Assembly: GCA_028282935.1 (NCBI GenBank)
Contig: JANQGU010000119.1
Coordinates: forward strand, 1-32,184
Reading direction: 5' to 3'
Length of the DNA stretch: 32,184 bases
From: Kiloniellales bacterium
GTDB taxonomy: Bacteria; Pseudomonadota; Alphaproteobacteria; Kiloniellales; JAKSBE01
Both the position numbers and the translations under genes were made by a program. Under the pieces are notes generated by a model. That model worked only from the letters and a program-made list of their open reading frames with translations. It had not been told where the DNA came from and did not search any database. The first letter of the stretch is position 1, and each line of letters begins with the position of its first letter. Of this stretch, positions 26,775 to 32,184 are shown in pieces.

Positions 26775-28124
26775 CTAGAGCTTCGCCAGCTCCGCGTTGA
26801 TGGTCTTGGCGGCCTCCGCGGCCGAGACCTCGTCGTCGATGAACTGGCGCACGATCCGGTTGACGATCTGGCTGTTCAAGACCTTGGAGGCGGCGGAGAG
26901 CTGGCCCTCGGCGACGCCCCAGCGCTGGGCGGTGTCGAGGCCGGAGACGATCGCGGCGATGACCTCCGGCGGATAGACCTCGGTCAGCGGCGCCTTTCGG
27001 TCGACGCCGACCGGCAGGCCGGACCAGAGCTTGACGAACTTCTCCGGGTCGTCGCCGTCGCCGCGCCGCACCGGGAACTTGCCCTCGGGCGCGATCGACA
27101 GGGTCTGGGCATAGCCCTCGTCCAGGGCGTACTTGATGAACTCGATGGCCGCGTCGGTATCGGCGTTGGTGGTCACGCCGAGGTACCTGATGTCCGCCCA
27201 GGCCGCGCCGCTCGGATTGGAGGGCCCGGAGAAGGCGGTGACGACGCCGGTCATCCCGGCCAGCTCGCGGCTCGCCGGGTCGTCGTTGATGGTCGGCGGC
27301 GCGCTGTCGCGGAGTCCCGCCAGCTCGTCGAGGATAAAGGGCGACCAGATGATCATCGCCGCCTTGCCGGCGAAGTAGAGCTCGCGAGACTGCTTCCAGT
27401 AGAGCTCGCCCGGGGGCGAGGCCTTGGCGACGGCTTTGTAGAACTCCAGGCTCTCGACCAGCTTCTTCTCGTCGAAGCCGGCGATGCCCTTGGGGCCGAT
27501 CGGGGTCGCGCCGTTGGCCAGAAGCACGTGCTCCAGGACCTGGCTCATGAAGTTCTCGTCGATCTTGGTCGCCGCCACGAAGCCATAGAGCTCCGGCGGA
27601 TTGTGCAGCTTGTCCAGGGCGGCGCGGATGGCGTCGTAGGAGGTCGGCGCCGCCAGCCCGGCGGCGTCGAAGAGGTCCTTGCGGTAGATCACCATCTGGG
27701 TCCAGCCGTCGACCGGCACCGCCGCGAAGTCGCCGTCGATGTCGGCCATCTTCAGGGCGCCCGGCGCGAAGGTTCCGGCGTCCAGCTCCTCCAGCGCCTC
27801 GGTGTTGGCGTCGATGTCCAGGATCCCGGCCTCGGCCCAGGGCTGCACGTACTGCAGGGTGTGATAGATCACGTCCGGCAGGTCGTTGGCGGCGAAGGCG
27901 GCCGTCGCGCGCTTGCCGAGGTCGGTCTCGGTGACCGGGATCACCTCGACGGCGGTGCCGGTCTTGGACTCGAAGTCGGCCGCCAGCGCCTCCTGCTTGG
28001 CGAGGCGCTCAGGTTGTTCCTCGGTGGTCCACAAGCGGATCGAGTCCGCGGCCGCGGTGCTCGCAAACAGCAGCGCCGCCGCCGTGGCCGCCGCGAGCGC
28101 TGCCCGCGCCTTGCTGGTCGGCAT
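26775..28124 (-). CDS. Family-1 extracellular solute-binding protein
   Basis: Periplasmic carbohydrate-type binding protein of 449 residues, with a signal peptide at 1-26 (cleavage TAAA-DS). It shows the usual family-1 pattern: IRLWTTEEQPERL at the start, PDVIYHTLQYVQPWAEAGIL, MVIYRKDLFDAAGLAAPTSYDAIRAAL and AMIIWSPFILDELAG. The ATG follows a strong GGGAGGAAG site, which lies inside the lacI-type frame upstream. It is the first transport gene of the leftward operon. The substrate is unknown; the GH63-like gene in the operon points to a glycosylglycerate or a related alpha-glycoside. Confidence 0.9.
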   Translation of the reverse strand: MPTSKARAALAAATAAALLFASTAAADSIRLWTTEEQPERLAKQEALAADFESKTGTAVEVIPVTETDLGKRATAAFAANDLPDVIYHTLQYVQPWAEAGILDIDANTEALEELDAGTFAPGALKMADIDGDFAAVPVDGWTQMVIYRKDLFDAAGLAAPTSYDAIRAALDKLHNPPELYGFVAATKIDENFMSQVLEHVLLANGATPIGPKGIAGFDEKKLVESLEFYKAVAKASPPGELYWKQSRELYFAGKAAMIIWSPFILDELAGLRDSAPPTINDDPASRELAGMTGVVTAFSGPSNPSGAAWADIRYLGVTTNADTDAAIEFIKYALDEGYAQTLSIAPEGKFPVRRGDGDDPEKFVKLWSGLPVGVDRKAPLTEVYPPEVIAAIVSGLDTAQRWGVAEGQLSAASKVLNSQIVNRIVRQFIDDEVSAAEAAKTINAELAKL

Positions 28125-29238
28125 TTCTCTTCCTCCCTGGTTCTTTCCCCTCGCTTCGGCCGCGTCGGCGCCGCGCCGCGTCGAGCCGGGCCCTGAGCGA
28201 TTGCGGCGTCCGGGCGGGCGGGCCGTGCGAAGCGCGCGGGATCAGCGTCGCCGGCCGCAGCTCCTGCAGATCCTTGGCCCGGCGACCGCGCATCAGGTCG
28301 AGCAGCATCTCGGCCACCCGCGCGCCCGCGGCCTCGCTCTCCTGCGAGAAGGTGGTCAGCGGCGGGTCCATGAACTCGGCGTGGGGCACGTCGTCGTAGC
28401 CGATCACCGAGACGTCCCGGCCGACCGTCAGTCCCCGCGCGCTCAAGGCCCTGGCGGCGCCGATGGCGACCGCATCGCGTACGCAGAGCAGGGCCGTGGG
28501 CGGGCGCTCCAGCGCCATCAGGGCCTCGGCCCCGGCCCAGCCGTCCGCCGCCTGCAGGCCGGCGCGCCGGATCAGCGCCCGCTCGTCGTCCAGGCCGAGG
28601 GCGTCCCGCGCGGCGCGGTATCCGGCCAGCCGCTCGCGGGCGAAGTTGAAGGCGCCCTTGGCGGCGATGAAGCCGATCCGGCGATGGCCCAGGGCGGCGA
28701 GCCTCTCGGTCGCCTCGGCGAAGGCGCGCCGGTTGTCCATGTCGAACCAGGCGTACTGGCTCGGGTTCTCGGTGCGGCCGTGGCTGACGAAGGGCACGCC
28801 GCGCTGGCGCAGGTAGTGGATGCGCGGATCGCGGGTCTCGGTCCGGGTGACGATGAAGCCGTCGACCTTGCGCGAGGCGATCAGGCGGTCGTAGGCCTCG
28901 CGCCAGCGGCCCGGCCCGGGCGCGGTCGTGACCAGGAGGTCCAGGCCCTCGCGGTCGAGGGCGCGGGTCACCCCGCGGAGGAACTGCACGAAGAAGGGGC
29001 TGGCGATGTCGGGGCCTTCGCCGGTCAGGACCACGCCGACGGTGTCGACACGGCCGCGCTTGAGGTTCCGGGCCATGCTGGACGGGCGATAGCCGCAGCG
29101 GTCCGCGGTGCTGCGCACCAGTTCGCGGGTCTGTTCCGCGATATCGGGATAGCCGTTCAGCGCCCGCGAGACGGTGCTCTTGGCCAGTCCCAGTTCCCGC
29201 GCCAGAGTGTCGAGGGTCACGCCGTTCTTCGCCGGCAT
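28009..29238 (-). CDS. LacI-family transcriptional regulator with long overlapping tail
   Basis: Likely local repressor of the transport/glycosidase operon. The ATG at 29238 gives the typical start VTLDTLARELGLAKSTVSRALNGY (helix-turn-helix at about 8-28), followed by the hinge YRPSSMARNLKRGR and a periplasmic-binding-protein-like sensor domain (FVSHGRTENPSQYAWFDMDN, RIGFIAAKG). A normal family member would end near residue 335-345 (after LIPRASHG), but no stop follows in the frame. It continues about 70 residues of basic, low-complexity sequence and stops at 28009, overlapping the binding-protein gene by 116 bp. No stop occurs in the other two frames over the same gap. A sequencing indel or real overlap are both possible. 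GGGAGG lies 11 bases upstream of the ATG. Confidence 0.85.
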   Translation of the reverse strand: MPAKNGVTLDTLARELGLAKSTVSRALNGYPDIAEQTRELVRSTADRCGYRPSSMARNLKRGRVDTVGVVLTGEGPDIASPFFVQFLRGVTRALDREGLDLLVTTAPGPGRWREAYDRLIASRKVDGFIVTRTETRDPRIHYLRQRGVPFVSHGRTENPSQYAWFDMDNRRAFAEATERLAALGHRRIGFIAAKGAFNFARERLAGYRAARDALGLDDERALIRRAGLQAADGWAGAEALMALERPPTALLCVRDAVAIGAARALSARGLTVGRDVSVIGYDDVPHAEFMDPPLTTFSQESEAAGARVAEMLLDLMRGRRAKDLQELRPATLIPRASHGPPARTPQSLRARLDAARRRRGRSEGKEPGRKRNADQQGAGSARGGHGGGAAVCEHRGRGLDPLVDHRGTT

Positions 29239-29283
29239 TCCCGCAGCCGCCTCCCAAGGCTTCGTTCTTTGCACTTTTTCTAC

Positions 29284-29313
29284 TATTGAGGACCAGCAGG
29301 CGTCGGGATTCAA
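29284..29313 (-). promoter_or_regulatory. Possible promoter of the lacI-type gene
   Basis: Minus strand TTGAAT (29313-29308) and TCAATA (29289-29284) are 18 bp apart, about 45 bases from the start codon, in a locally AT-rich stretch. The match to the consensus is moderate. Confidence 0.35.
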
Positions 29314-29322
29314 CGAAACCTT

Positions 29323-29340
29323 TCCGAAACCGGTTTCGGA
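29323..29340. promoter_or_regulatory. LacI-type operator palindrome
   Basis: TCCGAAACCGGTTTCGGA is a perfect 18-bp palindrome with the GAAACCGGTTTC core usual for LacI-family regulators. It lies 85 bp upstream of the LacI-type start and 10 bp upstream of the proposed -35 box, between the CBS gene and the regulator. Autoregulation of the whole leftward operon is the simplest reading. Confidence 0.7.
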
Positions 29341-29387
29341 GCGTGGCGCTTCACGGAGGCCTTTCCGACCGCCGTCCCGGTCTCGGC

Positions 29388-29813
29388 CTACATCTCGACC
29401 AGGCGTCCCCGCTTCTTCTGGGCGGCGGGCGCGTTCTTGACGGTGAAGCGATGGCCCTCGACCAGCTTCAGCAGGTCGAAGGAGGTTATGATTCCGACCA
29501 CCTGCTTCTCGTGGGTCACGACGACGTGGTGGATCTTGTGCTTGCGCATGATCCGGGCGGCCGTGCTTACCTCGTTGTAGGCCGGCACGCTGTAGACCCG
29601 ATCAGACATGATCCGCTTCACCGGCGTCGTGCCCTTCAGCTTCCGCGCCAGGTCGGCGGTGGTCACGATGCCGCTGGCCTCGCCCTCCGGCCCGACGATC
29701 GGGACCGCGTGGATCCGGTTCCGCTCCAGGATGCCGCGGACATGGTCGACGCTGTGGTGGGGCCGAGCGGTGATCACCCGCTTGGCCATGAGGTCGGCGA
29801 TCTTGACGTTCAT
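29388..29813 (-). CDS. Two-CBS-domain protein
   Basis: A 141-residue cytoplasmic protein consisting of two CBS motifs: about 8-59 (MAKRVITARPHHSVDHVRGI to GIVTTADLARKL) and about 68-118 (MSDRVYSVPAYNEVSTAARI to GIITSFDLLKLV). Such pairs bind adenosine nucleotides or SAM and signal energy state. The tail KNAPAAQKKRGRLVEM is basic. It is 43 bases downstream of the iron-sulfur flavoprotein gene on the same strand, so it is likely co-transcribed with the 2-oxoacid oxidoreductase genes and could modulate them. The ligand is unknown. Confidence 0.9.
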   Translation of the reverse strand: MNVKIADLMAKRVITARPHHSVDHVRGILERNRIHAVPIVGPEGEASGIVTTADLARKLKGTTPVKRIMSDRVYSVPAYNEVSTAARIMRKHKIHHVVVTHEKQVVGIITSFDLLKLVEGHRFTVKNAPAAQKKRGRLVEM

Positions 29814-29847
29814 CCCCCGCTCCCTGCTCCCTGGCCCCCGCTCCCTG
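29814..29847 (-). repeat. Repeated Shine-Dalgarno-like leader of the CBS gene
   Basis: Two identical 13-bp copies of CCCCCGCTCCCTG (29814-29826 and 29835-29847) flank a partial copy CTCCCTGG. On the coding strand this offers three GGGAG ribosome-binding-like sites just before the CBS-gene ATG. Confidence 0.6.
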
Positions 29848-29856
29848 GACCGAGTC

Positions 29857-31512
29857 CTAGACCGTTTCCGGCTCCATCCTGATCGCTCCGCAGGGGCACT
29901 CGGCGGCGCACATTCCGCAGCCCTTGCAGTAGTCGTAGTTGAAGCGGAAGCGCGCGCCGGGACCCAGCTTGATGACCGCGTTGTCCGGGCAGATGCCGTA
30001 GCAGTTGTCGCATTCGAAGCAGTTGCCGCAGGACAGGCAGCGCCGCGCCTCGAAGAGGGCGTTCTCCTCGTTGAGGCCCTTCAGCACCTCCTCGAAGCCG
30101 CTCTGGCGGCGGACCAGGTCGAGCTGGCCCTGGACCCTCTGCGGGGCGTCGTCGTAGTACCAGGTGTTGAGTAGGTCGAAGCCGGCGAGCTCGTGCTTCG
30201 GCGGCTTGTCGTAGCGCCTCCCTCGCAGCCAGGCGTCGATGTTGCGCGCCGCCTTCTTGCCGTGGCCGACGGCGACGGTGACGGTGCGCTCCGAGGGCAC
30301 CATGTCGCCGCCGGCGAAGAGGCCCTCGCGGCCGGTCATCATCTGGGAGTCGACCTGGACCACGCCGTCCCGGGCGATCTCGACCCCCGGGACCGCCTCC
30401 AGGAAGCTGGTGTCGACGTCCTGGCCCAGCGCCAGGATCAGGGTGTCGGCCTCCAGGGTCTCGAACTCGCCGGTCGGCTGCGGGCGGCCGTCCTGGTCGA
30501 TCATCATCTTCTCGACCGTGAAGGTGGTCTCGTCGATCTGCTTGATCGTCCGCAGCCAGTGGATCATGACCCCTTCCTCCTCGGCCTCGCGGGCCTCGAA
30601 GTCGTGGGCGGGCATCTCCTTGCGCGAGCGGCGGTAGACGATCATGGCCTCCTCGACGCCCAGCCGCTTGGCCGTGCGCGCGACGTCCATGGCGGTGTTG
30701 CCGCCGCCGTAGACGACGACCCGGCGGCCGAGCTGGGGCGGGCCGTCGCCGGTCTCCATCTCGCGCAGCACCGAGACCGCGTCCAGGATCTTGCCGGCGG
30801 CGTGGGCCGGGATCTCGGTGCGCTTGGCGAGATGCGCGCCGACCGCGACGAAGACCGCGTCGAAGCCGTCGTCCCGGAAGGCCGCCTCGATGTCCTCGAC
30901 CTTGGCGTTCAGCTCCAGGGTCACGCCCATATCGACGATGCGCTGGATCTCGGCGTCCAGGACGTCGCGGGGCAGGCGGTACTTGGGGATGCCGAAGCGC
31001 ATCATGCCGCCGGCCATGGGCCCGGCCTCGCGCAGGGTGACCCTGTGGCCGAGCCGGGTCAGGTGGTAGGCGGCGGAAAGGCCGCTGGGCCCGGCACCGA
31101 CGATCAGCACCCGCTTGCCGCTGGGCTCGGCGTCGAAGGCGGGTGCCAGGCCCTTCTCGATGGCGAAGTCGCCGAGGAAGCGCTCGACCGCGTGGATGCT
31201 GACCGGTTGGTCGAGCTGGGCGCGGTTGCAGGCGGTCTCGCAGGGGTGGTAGCAGACCCGGCCCATCACGGCGGGCAGGGGATTGTCCTCGACCAGGCTC
31301 TGCCAGGCCGCGGCGTAGTCGCCCTCCTCGGCGTGGAACAGCCACTTCTGGATGTTCTCGCCGGCCGGGCAGGCGTTGTTGCAGGGCGGCAGGCGGTCCA
31401 GGTAGACCGGCCGCTCGGTCCGCCAGGAGCCGGTCTGGTTGGCCAGGCTGGTGCCGGGATCCAAGGTGATCGCGAAGGGCAGCCCGTTGTCGGTCTTGGG
31501 TGCGTCGGTCAT
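29857..31512 (-). CDS. Iron-sulfur flavoprotein: GltD-like oxidoreductase fused to PorD-like ferredoxin domain
   Basis: A 551-residue cytoplasmic electron-transfer protein. The N-terminal part has the GltD/DPYD-type cysteines C44, C48, C87, C91 and C95 (CNNACPAG and CYHPCETACNR). An FAD-binding fold follows with GAGPSG at 139-144 and a second nucleotide-binding site in YGGGNTAMDVA. The C-terminus (about 490-547) carries two 4Fe-4S ferredoxin motifs, CLSCGNCFECDNCYGICP and CKGCGMCAAECPCG, as in the delta subunit of pyruvate:ferredoxin oxidoreductase. It would link NAD(P)H to the 2-oxoacid oxidoreductase. The ATG overlaps the beta-subunit stop as ATGA, so it is translationally coupled and probably part of one complex. 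Confidence 0.88.
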   Translation of the reverse strand: MTDAPKTDNGLPFAITLDPGTSLANQTGSWRTERPVYLDRLPPCNNACPAGENIQKWLFHAEEGDYAAAWQSLVEDNPLPAVMGRVCYHPCETACNRAQLDQPVSIHAVERFLGDFAIEKGLAPAFDAEPSGKRVLIVGAGPSGLSAAYHLTRLGHRVTLREAGPMAGGMMRFGIPKYRLPRDVLDAEIQRIVDMGVTLELNAKVEDIEAAFRDDGFDAVFVAVGAHLAKRTEIPAHAAGKILDAVSVLREMETGDGPPQLGRRVVVYGGGNTAMDVARTAKRLGVEEAMIVYRRSRKEMPAHDFEAREAEEEGVMIHWLRTIKQIDETTFTVEKMMIDQDGRPQPTGEFETLEADTLILALGQDVDTSFLEAVPGVEIARDGVVQVDSQMMTGREGLFAGGDMVPSERTVTVAVGHGKKAARNIDAWLRGRRYDKPPKHELAGFDLLNTWYYDDAPQRVQGQLDLVRRQSGFEEVLKGLNEENALFEARRCLSCGNCFECDNCYGICPDNAVIKLGPGARFRFNYDYCKGCGMCAAECPCGAIRMEPETV

Positions 31513-32096
31513 GCCTGCGCCTCCTCCGGCTGCAGTCCGTACCTGGCGACGTTGGCGTCGGCCATGCGCTGGATCGCGGCGATGCGCTCCCGGTCCTCGT
31601 CCCCTTTCTTGAAGAGGTGCGCGAAGCGGCGCTGCAGGCGCAGGTAGTCCTCGACCGGGACCACGCGGCGGATCTTCTTGACCGCCGTGACCATGCCGTG
31701 CTCGGCCTCGAAGAGCGGGAAGAGCCCGCTCTCCACCGCCAGGCGCGCGACCTTGATGGTGTCCGCCGCCTTGGAGCCCCAGCCCAGCGGGCAGGGCACC
31801 ATGATGTGGATGTAGCGCGCGCCGCTCATGCCCATGGCCTTGGTCACCTTCGCCTCCAGGTCGTGCAGGTCGGCGACCGTGGCGGTGGCGACGTAGGGGA
31901 TGTTGTGGGCCATGGCGATCAGCGGCAGGTTCTTGCCGGTGCCGAAGACGTTGCCCGGCGCCTCGCCGACCGCGGGCGTGGTCGCGGTCCGGGCGGTCGG
32001 CGGCGTCGCCGAGGAGCGCTGGACGCCGGTGTTCATGTAGGCCTCGTTGTCGTAGCAGACGTAGAGCACGTCGTCGTTGCGCTCGAACATGCCGGA
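31509..32096 (-). CDS. 2-oxoacid:ferredoxin oxidoreductase beta subunit (partial)
   Basis: C-terminal part of a thiamine-diphosphate-dependent beta subunit (PorB type) that decarboxylates 2-oxoacids such as pyruvate. The window edge cuts it. The visible part has LSG-MFERNDDVLYVCYDNEAYMNTGVQRSS, the typical ThDP and metal-binding loop near DNEAYMNTG, and the later HNIPYVATATVADL and HIMVPCPLGWGSK. The Met that opens the frame at 32090 is internal: codons upstream (Ser-Gly) still fit the family. Beyond about 32097 the DNA becomes an inverted copy of this gene's own coding part, so the true 5' end is missing. It stops with a 4-base overlap with the next gene. Confidence 0.85.
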   Translation of the reverse strand, partial: SGMFERNDDVLYVCYDNEAYMNTGVQRSSATPPTARTATTPAVGEAPGNVFGTGKNLPLIAMAHNIPYVATATVADLHDLEAKVTKAMGMSGARYIHIMVPCPLGWGSKAADTIKVARLAVESGLFPLFEAEHGMVTAVKKIRRVVPVEDYLRLQRRFAHLFKKGDEDRERIAAIQRMADANVARYGLQPEEAQA

Positions 32097-32184
32097 GAGG
32101 CCTACATGAACACCGGCGTCCAGCGCTCCTCGGCGACGCCGCCGACCGCCCGGACCGCGACCACGCCCGCGGGCGGCGAGGCGC
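31958..32184. repeat. 88-bp inverted duplication at the right edge
   Basis: Bases 31958-32045 reappear reverse-complemented at 32097-32184, with a single mismatch (31969 versus 32173) and a 51-bp spacer. The arm is coding sequence of the beta subunit. The second arm runs to the last base of the window, so it may extend beyond. The most likely cause is a fold-back or chimeric join at a contig end. Confidence 0.92.

Noticed and set aside
25089-28196. A 1035-codon open frame on the plus strand
   Set aside because: It is the mirror of the permease and binding-protein genes; composition-driven and without any recognisable motif.
31958-32184. Terminal inverted repeats of a transposon
   Set aside because: The arms are coding sequence of the beta subunit with only 51 bp between them, no transposase and no target duplication.

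Overview
The window looks like a piece of a very GC-rich alphaproteobacterial chromosome, probably a Rhodospirillales-type or Kiloniellales-type lineage. The reasons are the third-position GC bias (it opens long antisense shadow frames everywhere), the choXWV choline importer next to betI/betB/betA, and palindromic repeats of the alphaproteobacterial CCGGACTTGATCCGG type. The taxonomic call is inference. I saw no rRNA, tRNA, CRISPR array, phage or intact transposon.

Layout. (1) 61-1686: exported M28 zinc peptidase. (2) 2199-11349: a choline-to-glycine-betaine locus. betI, betB and betA run leftward; choX, choW, choV, an orphan family-3 solute-binding protein and a HAD phosphatase run rightward. 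A BetI-type palindrome between them appears to serve as the -35 box of both divergent promoters. Two 91-bp palindromic units sit between betB and betA. (3) 11503-17062, leftward: exported 5'-nucleotidase, GNAT acetyltransferase, mtnA and an unrecognised membrane protein. (4) 17351-20457: exported Spondin_N-like protein, YdjM-type membrane protein and an unknown exported protein ending in CTWC. (5) 20478-29238, leftward: LacI regulator, sugar-type binding protein, two permeases, GH63-like glycosidase, MalK-type ATPase, then a DUF454 membrane protein and an SDR oxidoreductase. (6) 29388 to the right end, leftward: a 2-oxoacid:ferredoxin oxidoreductase beta subunit (cut by the window edge), an iron-sulfur flavoprotein with a PorD-like tail, and a two-CBS protein.

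How the genes fit together. ChoXWV would import choline; BetA oxidises it to betaine aldehyde and BetB to glycine betaine, with BetI as choline-responsive repressor. The second transport operon carries a glycosidase resembling mannosylglycerate/glucosylglycerate hydrolases, so it may import and cleave another compatible solute under LacI control. Osmolyte handling is therefore a plausible shared theme.

Most unusual points: a DUF11-like domain inserted in the first periplasmic loop of the MalF-type permease, and an extra N-terminal membrane block on its MalG-type partner; a LacI frame that reads 116 bp into the next gene; replacement of a predicted choline-contact Asp by Cys in ChoX; and an 88-bp near-perfect inverted duplication at the right edge that looks like an assembly fold-back.
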